Assembly (NCBI GenBank): GCA_002351725.1
Contig: DEHD01000025.1
Location: forward strand, 64,353 to 128,352
DNA: 64,000 bases
Direction of reading: 5' to 3'
DNA from: Prevotella sp. UBA2809
GTDB lineage: Bacteria > Bacteroidota > Bacteroidia > Bacteroidales > Bacteroidaceae
Positions 8,215 through 15,673 of the stretch are shown here, one piece after another. How positions within the stretch are numbered: the first letter of the stretch is position 1; every line of letters starts with the position of its first letter. The position numbers were made by a program, and so were the translations under genes. The notes beneath the pieces were generated by a model. That model did not search any database, was not told the DNA's origin, and worked only from the letters and a program-made list of their open reading frames with translations.

Positions 8215-8412
8215 TGATGCAAAGATATATCATTAAAATTAAATAAATGTTCATTTATAGTTTTTTGATGTTTAAAATGCGTGAAATAACGCAAATTCAA
8301 CATTTTCTCATCGATTTTAAACATTTTAACTCTTAAAACATTAAATTTTATCGAAAAAAAGGCGATAATTCCGAAATTTTATCTATTTTTGCACTTATAA
8401 AAGTTACCTATA
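8154..8412. other. A/T-rich intergenic region with an inverted repeat
   Basis: No coding region is seen. ATGTTTAAAAT (8268-8278) and ATTTTAAACAT (8314-8324) are perfect 11-base inverted repeats about 60-115 bases upstream of the -7 box of the hybrid regulator, a plausible operator. TATTTTTG at 8384-8391 is the likely -7 element of that gene, leaving about 15 bases of leader. Confidence 0.45.
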
Positions 8413-10104
8413 ATGTACAGCCGTATACTATTAACCCTATTAGTAATAGCTTTAATCGCTATTATTTTCTTCGCAGGACGTCTATTATACCTGCGAAGCC
8501 AAAGACTACGGAGACGTTTACAGATGAGTGCTATCTTTACTAATATTACACACGAACTCCTTACCCCATTATCTGTTATTTCTGCTTCGGTAGACAAACT
8601 TCGTGACACAGAACCAGAATATAGTCACGAGTACGACTTGATGCAATTCAACATACAACGTATGGTGCGATTACTGCAACAGATACTAGAAACAAGCAAA
8701 TCAGAAGCTGGTCAACTTAGGTTACTTGTTTCGCAAGGTGACGTCATGAAGTATATCCGTGAAACATCCGAATGCCTTGAACCTCTTATATTAAAAAAAG
8801 ACATGAAGTTTACCATCAATTGCCAGCCAGAAAGTATGATGGGATGGATTGATACCGATAAACTCGACAAGATAATTTATAATTTATTGTCTAATGCGGC
8901 AAAATATGGTCGTGAAGGAGGGCGTGTATCTATAGATGCTTTTACGAACGAAACTTTTAACGAAATAATAATAAAAGTTAGCGATGATGGCGAGGGGATT
9001 CCACCAAAACAGATGAAACACCTGTTCAAGCGATTCCATGATGGTGATTATCGCCAGCATCAGACTATAGGTACAGGACTTGGTTTGTCTCTTACACAGG
9101 ATTTAGTTTATCTAAACCACGGAACCATTGATTGCAAGAGCGAAGTTGGGCAAGGAACTGTGTTTACAGTTAAACTACCTATTTATAAAGACGCTTTCGC
9201 ACCTGACCAGATCGACGAAAAGAACAAGATTGATTTCAATATACCTAAGAATGCCATCATTGATTTCAATACTATCATCCCAGATGTAAACTATGAACCA
9301 GAAGACACATCAGAGGAGGATGGCTACAAGCTACTGGTTGTAGAAGATAATCTTGAATTGCTAATGCTTATGCAACAACTGCTTAAGACCACTTATCGTG
9401 TATATATAGCACGTAATGGAAAGGAGGCAATGAAGGTTATCAAAGAAAAAGAACTTGATTTGATTATATCGGATGTTATGATGCCTGAGATGGATGGTCT
9501 TGAGCTTACTCGTACCATAAAAGGAGATCCTAATTACAGTCATCTCCCCATCATACTGCTCACTGCCAAAACTCAGGAGCAGGATGTCAAGGAGGCTTTG
9601 CAATATGGCGCCGATGAGTATCTAAGGAAACCATTCCGACTGGGAGATCTTAAGTTGCGCATAGATAACATTATCGAGAATCGCAAGCGCATGCAGACAG
9701 AACTCAGTCAGATGACAGAAGAGGAAGTTGTCAAGACCATTGCGAAGACGCCTAGTCCAGATGAAATCTTTGTTAATCAGGCACTGGAACTTGTACATGC
9801 CCATATCGATGATGAAAGCTATGATCGTGATGCTTTGGCTGCAGATATGGGTGCCAGCGCCTCTACCTTATATAATAAGCTACGCTCGATTACAGGCATG
9901 CATGTTTCTGCATTTATCCGTGACATCAGAATGAAAGAAGCCAAGCGCCTGGCTATGGCGAATCCAAATCTCAGAGTAAGCGATTTGGCCTATAGTGTTG
10001 GATTCCATGATCCCCGCTATTTTGCTACATGCTTCAAGAAACAGTTTGGCACTCAGCCAAAGGAGTTTCTCGAGAGCTTACAGAAAGAAGAGCAAGGAAA
10101 GTAA
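8413..10104 (+). CDS. Membrane-anchored hybrid histidine kinase/response regulator with AraC output
   Basis: A 563-residue one-protein two-component system. Domains in order are: one membrane segment (residues 4-22); a HisKA domain with phospho-acceptor His47 in ITHELLTPL; an ATPase domain with NLLSNAAKYG (157-166), DDGEGIP (191-197) and GTGLGLSL; a receiver domain with phospho-acceptor Asp354 in ISDVMMPEMDG; and a C-terminal AraC-type helix-turn-helix (about 460-555). Bacteroidota hybrid regulators of this type usually have a large periplasmic sugar-sensing domain, which is absent here. The close -7 box at 8384 argues that the short N-terminus is real. What it senses and controls is unknown. 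Confidence 0.9.
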   Translation: MYSRILLTLLVIALIAIIFFAGRLLYLRSQRLRRRLQMSAIFTNITHELLTPLSVISASVDKLRDTEPEYSHEYDLMQFNIQRMVRLLQQILETSKSEAGQLRLLVSQGDVMKYIRETSECLEPLILKKDMKFTINCQPESMMGWIDTDKLDKIIYNLLSNAAKYGREGGRVSIDAFTNETFNEIIIKVSDDGEGIPPKQMKHLFKRFHDGDYRQHQTIGTGLGLSLTQDLVYLNHGTIDCKSEVGQGTVFTVKLPIYKDAFAPDQIDEKNKIDFNIPKNAIIDFNTIIPDVNYEPEDTSEEDGYKLLVVEDNLELLMLMQQLLKTTYRVYIARNGKEAMKVIKEKELDLIISDVMMPEMDGLELTRTIKGDPNYSHLPIILLTAKTQEQDVKEALQYGADEYLRKPFRLGDLKLRIDNIIENRKRMQTELSQMTEEEVVKTIAKTPSPDEIFVNQALELVHAHIDDESYDRDALAADMGASASTLYNKLRSITGMHVSAFIRDIRMKEAKRLAMANPNLRVSDLAYSVGFHDPRYFATCFKKQFGTQPKEFLESLQKEEQGK

Positions 10105-11458
10105 GTGTCCCATTCATCATCAGCAGTTCATAGCCAAACCTATAACCTGTAAGATTCCAGGTTAAAGTATCTATGGCATAGCACACCAATGGCGACGCTA
10201 TACATATATATGGCACATATTTGTCACAAGGCTTTCGTTTGGTAAGCATTCCAAAGGCAAATAATCCTAATAATGGGCCATAGGTATATCCACACATCAC
10301 ATAGATAGCATCAATCACACTTGTTGAGTTCAGCATTCTGAACAGCAACACCATAACCACAAATAATATACTGATTAACAGATGAACTTTCTTCCTAAGT
10401 TTCTCATCACCTGCCCTACCCTTTATGTCAACACAGAAACTCGTAGTAAGTGATGTCAAGGCCGAATCGGCACTCGAGAAAGCAGCCGCCACGATACCTA
10501 TCGAGAATGGTATCAATACTGACAGTCCACTTTTTTGAACATATTCAGGTAACAAAGCATCCGATACTCCTTTTTCACCAAGCATAACAAGAAGCACACC
10601 GAGTGACAGGAACAACAGATTTGCAGGAACAAAGGCTACACCATATGTACACATATCTTTCTGAGCCTCACGCAAGGTCTTGCAAGTCATGTTCTTCTGC
10701 ATCATATCCTGGTCAAGACCAGTCATCACTATCACAATAAAGACACCACTAAGAAATTGCTTCCAGAAGTTCTGTTTCGAAACCCAATCATCAAACACAA
10801 ATATTCTACTATGCTCATCAGAAGCAATAGCACTAACAGCCTCAGGAATTGTCATTCCAAGCTCTCCTATTACCTTATATATAATAAGGAGTAGCGCAGA
10901 GAACAGACAAAGCGTTTGGAACGTATCTGTCCAAACCAGCGTTTTTATGCCTCCCCCACGTGTATACAGCCATATCAGCAAAACCATAACCGAGATTGTG
11001 ACTACAAACGGGATACCCAAAGCATCGAACACAAACTGCTGCAGAATCATACATACCACATAGAAACGTGCCACAGCACCTGCCATCTTCGATAGCAGAA
11101 AGAATGAAGCTCCTGTCTTATATGCTTTTTGCCCCATTCTTTTTCCAAGATATGAGTATATTGTAGTAAGATTTAGCCGATAATACAACGGAAGTAGAAT
11201 GAATGCCACAGCAATGTATCCGAGAATAAAACCCAGACAAGTCTGCATATATGTCATATTGATACTGGTAACCATACCTGGCACCGAAACAAATGTGACA
11301 CCCGATATCGATGCTCCAATCATGCCAAAAGCCACCATATACCATGGCGACTGACAATTTCCACGAAAGAAAGTATCGTTCGTTGCTCTACGTCCTGTAA
11401 GTCTGCTAATAACAAACAGAACTGCAAAATAACCCAATATTATTGCAATCATCCACAT
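10034..11458 (-). CDS. Sodium:solute symporter family transporter
   Basis: A 474-residue integral membrane protein with about 13 hydrophobic segments. The pattern GASISGVTFVSVPG in the second segment is typical of the SSS family (PutP/SGLT type), and FSSADSALTSL near residue 330 carries the sodium-site serines. It imports a small solute with sodium; the substrate is not evident. The start at 11458 is preferred over one 39 bases upstream because a TACCTTTG -7 box occupies 11475-11468, which would otherwise lie inside the gene. Its 3' end overlaps the convergent hybrid-regulator gene by 71 bases. Confidence 0.85.
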   Translation of the reverse strand: MWMIAIILGYFAVLFVISRLTGRRATNDTFFRGNCQSPWYMVAFGMIGASISGVTFVSVPGMVTSINMTYMQTCLGFILGYIAVAFILLPLYYRLNLTTIYSYLGKRMGQKAYKTGASFFLLSKMAGAVARFYVVCMILQQFVFDALGIPFVVTISVMVLLIWLYTRGGGIKTLVWTDTFQTLCLFSALLLIIYKVIGELGMTIPEAVSAIASDEHSRIFVFDDWVSKQNFWKQFLSGVFIVIVMTGLDQDMMQKNMTCKTLREAQKDMCTYGVAFVPANLLFLSLGVLLVMLGEKGVSDALLPEYVQKSGLSVLIPFSIGIVAAAFSSADSALTSLTTSFCVDIKGRAGDEKLRKKVHLLISILFVVMVLLFRMLNSTSVIDAIYVMCGYTYGPLLGLFAFGMLTKRKPCDKYVPYICIASPLVCYAIDTLTWNLTGYRFGYELLMMNGTLTFLALLSVSSRETPLAECQTVS

Positions 11459-11467
11459 AATCGGATG

Positions 11468-11475
11468 CAAAGGTA
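11468..11475 (-). promoter_or_regulatory. -7 element of the symporter gene
   Basis: TACCTTTG on the minus strand, 9 bases before the ATG at 11458, again implying an almost leaderless mRNA. The -33 position falls in the heptamer array. Confidence 0.6.
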
Positions 11476-11495
11476 CACTTTTTTTAGAAATTATC

Positions 11496-11520
11496 AATCA
11501 TCAATTCTCAATTTTCAATT
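11496..11520. repeat. Tandem heptamers (AATNNTC type) between divergent promoters
   Basis: AATCATC at 11496, AATTCTC at 11503, AATTTTC at 11510 and a partial AATT at 11517. The array fills the space between the symporter -7 box (11475-11468) and the trpB -7 box (11529-11536), so it occupies the -33 region of both. Confidence 0.8.
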
Positions 11521-11528
11521 AAATGTGT

Positions 11529-11536
11529 TATCTTTG
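11529..11536 (+). promoter_or_regulatory. -7 element of the trpB2 gene
   Basis: TATCTTTG, followed by a leader of about 60 bases. The leader contains GCGGTAATC and a GCCGC partner around 11541-11560 that can fold into a short hairpin. No TTTG at -33. Confidence 0.6.
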
Positions 11537-11599
11537 CAGGCGGTAATCGGCTTTGCCGCTTGCCTAAGCAAGAATTCCTAATTCTAAAACTTAATTATT

Positions 11600-12964
11600 A
11601 TGTCTAAACAGAAAAAATTCATCCTCCAAGAGAGTGAGATTCCAACACAGTGGTACAACATTCAGGCAGATATGCCTAATAAGCCAATGCCTCCCATTCA
11701 CCCAGCAACTAAGCAGCCTCTGGGTGTAGACGACCTTGCCCACATTTTCCCACGCGAATGCTGTGTGCAGGAACTTGATACAGAACATCGTTGGATTGAC
11801 ATACCAGAAGATGTACTTGAGAAGTACAAATATTACCGCTCAACTCCATTGGTTCGCGCCTATGCTCTCGAAGAGGCACTCGGCACCCCTGCTCATATCT
11901 ATTTCAAGAACGAGAGTACCAACCCACTTGGTTCACATAAAATCAATTCCGCCCTCCCTCAGTGCTACTACGCAAAACAGGAAGGTACCACGAACGTAAC
12001 CACTGAGACCGGTGCAGGTCAGTGGGGTGCAGCACTTAGCTATGCTGCAAAGATTTATGGTCTCGATTGTGCTGTTTATCAGGTAAAAATTACCATGCAG
12101 CAGAAGCCATACCGCTCTTCTATCATGCGTACCTTTGGTGCTGTAGTAGAAGGTTCACCTTCTATGTCAACCCGTGCTGGTAAAGATATCCTTACCAGAG
12201 ATCCAAACCACTCAGGATCACTTGGAACAGCTATCTCTGAGGCTGTAGAGCTGGCAACAACCACTCCAAACTGTAAGTACACTCTCGGTTCTGTACTCAA
12301 CCACGTAGGTCTTCACCAGACAATCATCGGTCTTGAGGCCGAGAAGCAGATGCAGATGGCAGGAGAATACCCCGACATCGTTATAGGATGCTTCGGTGGT
12401 GGTTCTAACTTCGGTGGTATCTCATTCCCATTCATGCGTCATAACCTGAGTGGTGAGCGTCACACTGAGTTTATAGCTGCCGAGCCCGACAGCTGTCCTA
12501 AGTTGACTCGCGGCCAGTTCCGCTACGACTTTGGCGACGAGGCTGGTTATACCCCACTGCTGCCTATGTACACTTTGGGTCATAACTTCAAGCCAAGTAA
12601 TATCCATGCAGGCGGTCTGCGCTATCATGGTGCCGGCATGATTATCTCTCAACTTATCAAAGATGGTTTGATGCACGGAGTTGACATTCCACAACTCGAA
12701 ACCTTCGAGGCTGGTATGCTCTTCGCTCGTACCGAGGGTATCATTCCTGCTCCAGAGAGTTGTCACGCCATCGCAGCTACTATCCGCGAGGCCAACAAGT
12801 GCAAGGAGAGTGGTGAACAGAAGGTTATCCTCTTCAATCTCTCTGGTCACGGACTTATCGACATGCCAAGCTACGAGTCGTACATCAAGGGCGACTTGCA
12901 GAACTACAAAGTGACTGACGAGATGATTGCCGAGAACCTTGCAGAACTCGATAAGCAACAATAA
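11600..12964 (+). CDS. trpB: TrpB2-type tryptophan synthase beta chain
   Basis: A 454-residue PLP enzyme. NPLGSHKINSA carries the PLP lysine, Lys114, and GCFGGGSNFGG near residue 275 is the phosphate-binding loop. The long N-terminus (PTQWYNIQAD, PIHPATKQP) and overall length mark the TrpB2 subgroup, which is distinct from the shorter TrpB1 that sits beside trpA in trp operons. It condenses indole with serine. It stands alone here with its own promoter and terminator, as is usual for TrpB2, which is thought to salvage free indole. Confidence 0.93.
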   Translation: MSKQKKFILQESEIPTQWYNIQADMPNKPMPPIHPATKQPLGVDDLAHIFPRECCVQELDTEHRWIDIPEDVLEKYKYYRSTPLVRAYALEEALGTPAHIYFKNESTNPLGSHKINSALPQCYYAKQEGTTNVTTETGAGQWGAALSYAAKIYGLDCAVYQVKITMQQKPYRSSIMRTFGAVVEGSPSMSTRAGKDILTRDPNHSGSLGTAISEAVELATTTPNCKYTLGSVLNHVGLHQTIIGLEAEKQMQMAGEYPDIVIGCFGGGSNFGGISFPFMRHNLSGERHTEFIAAEPDSCPKLTRGQFRYDFGDEAGYTPLLPMYTLGHNFKPSNIHAGGLRYHGAGMIISQLIKDGLMHGVDIPQLETFEAGMLFARTEGIIPAPESCHAIAATIREANKCKESGEQKVILFNLSGHGLIDMPSYESYIKGDLQNYKVTDEMIAENLAELDKQQ

Positions 12965-12972
12965 TAAAGATT

Positions 12973-13002
12973 AATCCCCGCTAGGATTTCCTGGCGGGGA
13001 TT
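12973..13002. terminator. Terminator between trpB2 and the beta-barrel gene
   Basis: AATCCCCGC (12973-12981) and GCGGGGATT (12994-13002) form a perfect 9-bp stem. It serves the convergent genes on both sides. Confidence 0.85.
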
Positions 13003-13010
13003 ACTATATC

Positions 13011-13790
13011 TTAGAAGATTCTACCTGTTATTGTTAGTTTCAGTACGGGGTAGAACGTCAGCTTGTCAATAACCTTCGACAGATCGTCGTCTGTTTTATT
13101 ATCATCACTAATGTCAAGCTTATTACCATTCTGGTAAACCTTCATCTTTCCCATAAACTGGCATCCCATCTCAAAACGGCAGCTTACACGATGTTGTGGA
13201 ACAAGTCGCCCGAAACCAAGACCGACATAAGGGCGGAACTTGTTTACACGAATATCGCCTGTAATACTACCATTATCATCGAACTTAACATCATACTTAT
13301 CAAGTTCTGCTGAGAAATTGTCTTTCATACCAGGGTATTCCTTAATTATATTCTCCACAAGATCGCTGTGACCTGTAATCTTTGCTATCTTCTCACCTCC
13401 AAACGAGAAACCTCCCGCAACAAAAAATGAAGATCTGTCGCCAAAAGGATATACGTTCAGTTTAACGTCCATCGTGGTGCGAGCAAAATTACCTGTAATC
13501 TTCACCTTGTCAGATGTCTGGATTCCTGGGGGAATAAGGCCATATGGGACATCAAAGTCAACATTCACGTCTCCCTTTACCTTCAGACCTGGCATAAAGT
13601 TCACGCCAAAACCTAACTCAAGATAATCAGTAATAGGAGCAGCCACTCCAACACCGATACCCTCCGTACCTATGCTTGCGTTCATACCTACGTGATTAAA
13701 CACACCACGATCAATATCCTCCCACCACTCTGCCGATGCAGAGTTTACTCCCATCAGCATAGCAACACATACAACAAGTAGTTTTTTCAT
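13011..13790 (-). CDS. Outer-membrane beta-barrel protein
   Basis: A 259-residue protein with a signal peptide (MKKLLVVCVAMLMG, cleavage near SASA). The mature part has many short strands alternating polar and hydrophobic residues (LELGFGVNFMPG, FRPYVGLGFGRLVP) and ends in TITGRIF, whose C-terminal aromatic residue is an outer-membrane insertion signal. The fold is like small 8-10-strand barrel proteins of Bacteroidota; function unknown. ATG 13790 matches the signal peptide. A TATCTTTG -7 box lies at 13844-13837 on the same strand. Confidence 0.8.
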   Translation of the reverse strand: MKKLLVVCVAMLMGVNSASAEWWEDIDRGVFNHVGMNASIGTEGIGVGVAAPITDYLELGFGVNFMPGLKVKGDVNVDFDVPYGLIPPGIQTSDKVKITGNFARTTMDVKLNVYPFGDRSSFFVAGGFSFGGEKIAKITGHSDLVENIIKEYPGMKDNFSAELDKYDVKFDDNGSITGDIRVNKFRPYVGLGFGRLVPQHRVSCRFEMGCQFMGKMKVYQNGNKLDISDDNKTDDDLSKVIDKLTFYPVLKLTITGRIF

Positions 13791-13836
13791 ATTCGCAATT
13801 GTTTTAAAAATAGTAATACTCAAACTAAACTAATTG

Positions 13837-13844
13837 CAAAGATA
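13837..13844 (-). promoter_or_regulatory. -7 element of the beta-barrel gene
   Basis: TATCTTTG on the minus strand, 46 bases upstream of the ATG at 13790. Confidence 0.55.
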
Positions 13845-13895
13845 AATACTTTTTTTTGAAAAAAGCAAGTTTTACCCTATTTTTTCCTACAAATA

Positions 13896-13917
13896 ATCCC
13901 CGCCAAGTAGCGGGGAT
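13896..13917 (-). terminator. Terminator of the bamD-rpoZ-DUF4293 operon
   Basis: ATCCCCGC (13896-13903) and GCGGGGAT (13910-13917) form a perfect 8-bp stem 9 bases past the DUF4293 stop. The stem sequence is nearly identical to the terminator at 12973-13002. Confidence 0.75.
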
Positions 13918-13926
13918 CATTTGTTT

Positions 13927-14388
13927 TTATCTGATTCTGTCCATTGAGCGGACAAGTTTCTCATCGGCTATGATAGCCCGACGGGCCATCAGGTAGAGTA
14001 TCAGCGAGATGGCTGGAAAAACAGCAGGCCATGAGGGACGGAAACTTACTGCACCCCACGACTTGTCGCCCACCATCTGGCCTACAACAAAATAGCACAC
14101 ATACCAACCTATTATAAACAACACGTTGAACAGACAGAACAGAGCCTGCATCTTACGGTTGTTATATATAAATATTGTATAGGCAGCAATAGCAGTTGTT
14201 GGCAGGAGTACTGCCATCAGAGGCCAAGTGTCGAAATGGTGCTTGCCAATAGGGTCGGTATACCAAAGGTTATAAACCTTAGCAACCGTAATACCACCCA
14301 ACTTAAAAGAGCCTATCTGCATACAAAGACAAATGACGGTCATAATAATGGCCGCCAAAAGATATAATGTCTGCTTACGCTGTATCAT
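13927..14388 (-). CDS. DUF4293 family membrane protein
   Basis: A 153-residue protein beginning MIQRKQTLYLLAAIIM, the typical start of the DUF4293 family. It has four hydrophobic segments (about 7-25, 58-75, 82-105 and 120-137). The family has no assigned biochemical role but regularly follows rpoZ and bamD in Bacteroidales, as here (6 bases after the rpoZ stop). Confidence 0.88.
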   Translation of the reverse strand: MIQRKQTLYLLAAIIMTVICLCMQIGSFKLGGITVAKVYNLWYTDPIGKHHFDTWPLMAVLLPTTAIAAYTIFIYNNRKMQALFCLFNVLFIIGWYVCYFVVGQMVGDKSWGAVSFRPSWPAVFPAISLILYLMARRAIIADEKLVRSMDRIR

Positions 14389-14394
14389 AACGAA

Positions 14395-14733
14395 TTAATC
14401 CTCCTGAATCTGGTTCTCGCGAGAAGGATCACGCCAGTAAACCTTGTTCTCAATAAACTCCTGAGTTGCGAGAAGAGTTGGTTTTGGCAATTTTTCGTAG
14501 TAACGAGAAATCTCTATCTGCTCACGATTCTCGAATACTTCCTCGAGAGAATCGTTGTACGAAGCGAACTCAGCCAGCTTCTTTGACAGATCGTCCTTAA
14601 TCTGAAGGCTAATCTGGTTTGCACGCTTACCAATGATAGCTACGCTCTCGTAGATATTACCTGTGTCGTCACACAGATCCATAATGTTACGTGTTACGGT
14701 GTTAACCGGTGCTTTTGACTTCTTATAATCCAT
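14395..14733 (-). CDS. rpoZ: DNA-directed RNA polymerase subunit omega
   Basis: A 112-residue protein with TRNIMDLCDDTGNIYESVAI and KRANQISLQIKDDL, the omega signature of Bacteroidota, where a basic lead segment and the RANQI helix contact the beta-prime subunit. Omega supports assembly of RNA polymerase. The C-terminal half (EIENKVYW-like region) is the lineage-specific extension. It lies 3 bases after bamD and 6 bases before the DUF4293 gene. Confidence 0.9.
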   Translation of the reverse strand: MDYKKSKAPVNTVTRNIMDLCDDTGNIYESVAIIGKRANQISLQIKDDLSKKLAEFASYNDSLEEVFENREQIEISRYYEKLPKPTLLATQEFIENKVYWRDPSRENQIQED

Positions 14734-14736
14734 ATC

Positions 14737-15564
14737 TTAATCTTTAATTACTTTTTTGCACTTATTGATATATTTCTCTGCCAGCGAGGCATTCTTTGAT
14801 TCAGGGAACTCATTGAGGAAACCATAGCACTCATCCTCTGCATCGCGATAACGATCTACGCGCTTTTCCTCCGAACTGTTCTCAGCCAATTCAAACTTGG
14901 CCTTCATAATCAGCAACATCAGATTTTCGCGGATGCTGCAGTATGGATAGTTCTTCAGGCAGTTCTGAGCAGTGATAATACAAGCAGTATAATTACTCTC
15001 CTCGTTAGAATTGATATTACCGAAATATCCACCAAGGTTGTAATACAACTCTGCAGAGAGATACTCCTTCTGAATAAGTTTATCATGCAGTTCGTAAAGA
15101 CGAGCCTGAGCCTCAGCACGAAGGGAAGACTCTGGGAACAGATCGATGAACTGCTGATAAGCTGTAATAGCACCATTTGTTGGCGACTGATCAAGACGTG
15201 GTTCCGGAGCACTCTGATAAAGCGCCTGACCTACATAGAAATATGCTAACTCAGCATAAGTTCCTCGTGGATAGCTTGATGTATATTTTCTGAATGTTTC
15301 AGAAGCAGCGTCATAATCCTGATTACCGAAATAGGCCATTCCCAACATATAGAGACACTCCTGAGCATCTTCAGAACCTTTTTTGATTGTTACAAGTTCT
15401 TCCAACAGCGATGCTGCCTGCTGGAACTTTCCACATGCGAATGCCTCTTTGGCATACTCATACTTATAATCAGAGTCTGCATATTTGTAGACGCTGTTAA
15501 ACTCTGAGGCACAACTGCTAAGTAGCAGGGCCGCACATGCCAATGTAATAATACCTTTATTCAT
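14737..15564 (-). CDS. bamD: Outer-membrane protein assembly lipoprotein BamD
   Basis: A 275-residue lipoprotein. The leader MNKGIITLACAALLLSSCAS has a lipobox ending at Cys18. Five TPR-like helical pairs follow (for example AKEAFACGKFQQAASLLEELV and GMAYFGNQDYDAASETFRKY). BamD docks on BamA to insert beta-barrels into the outer membrane. Length and cluster with rpoZ agree with Bacteroidales BamD. Its promoter is back to back with that of uvrB. Confidence 0.92.
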   Translation of the reverse strand: MNKGIITLACAALLLSSCASEFNSVYKYADSDYKYEYAKEAFACGKFQQAASLLEELVTIKKGSEDAQECLYMLGMAYFGNQDYDAASETFRKYTSSYPRGTYAELAYFYVGQALYQSAPEPRLDQSPTNGAITAYQQFIDLFPESSLRAEAQARLYELHDKLIQKEYLSAELYYNLGGYFGNINSNEESNYTACIITAQNCLKNYPYCSIRENLMLLIMKAKFELAENSSEEKRVDRYRDAEDECYGFLNEFPESKNASLAEKYINKCKKVIKD

Positions 15565-15574
15565 ATTCGGGGTG

Positions 15575-15605
15575 CAAAATTAGCACTTTTCGCGCAAATA
15601 ACAAA
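15575..15605 (-). promoter_or_regulatory. Promoter of the bamD operon
   Basis: On the minus strand TTTG (15605-15602), a 19-base spacer and TAATTTTG (15582-15575), ending 10 bases before the bamD ATG. Confidence 0.7.
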
Positions 15606-15657
15606 GTTTTAATACATGTTTTTGGTGTTTTTTGATGTTTTTTTAATAACTTATTCG

Positions 15658-15665
15658 TATCTTTG
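15658..15665 (+). promoter_or_regulatory. -7 element of uvrB
   Basis: TATCTTTG ends 8 bases before the uvrB ATG at 15674, so the transcript should be almost leaderless. TTTG at 15631-15634 is a possible, slightly distant -33 box. No SOS-like operator was recognised. Confidence 0.6.
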
Positions 15666-15673
15666 CACACTCA

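Noticed and set aside
8220..8227. Promoter for a protein gene on the minus strand after trxB
   Set aside because: No reading frame of useful length follows before the terminator, so it is listed only as a candidate small-RNA promoter.
12422..12961. 179-codon open frame antisense to trpB2
   Set aside because: Mirrors the C-terminal half of TrpB2, which is clearly the real gene.
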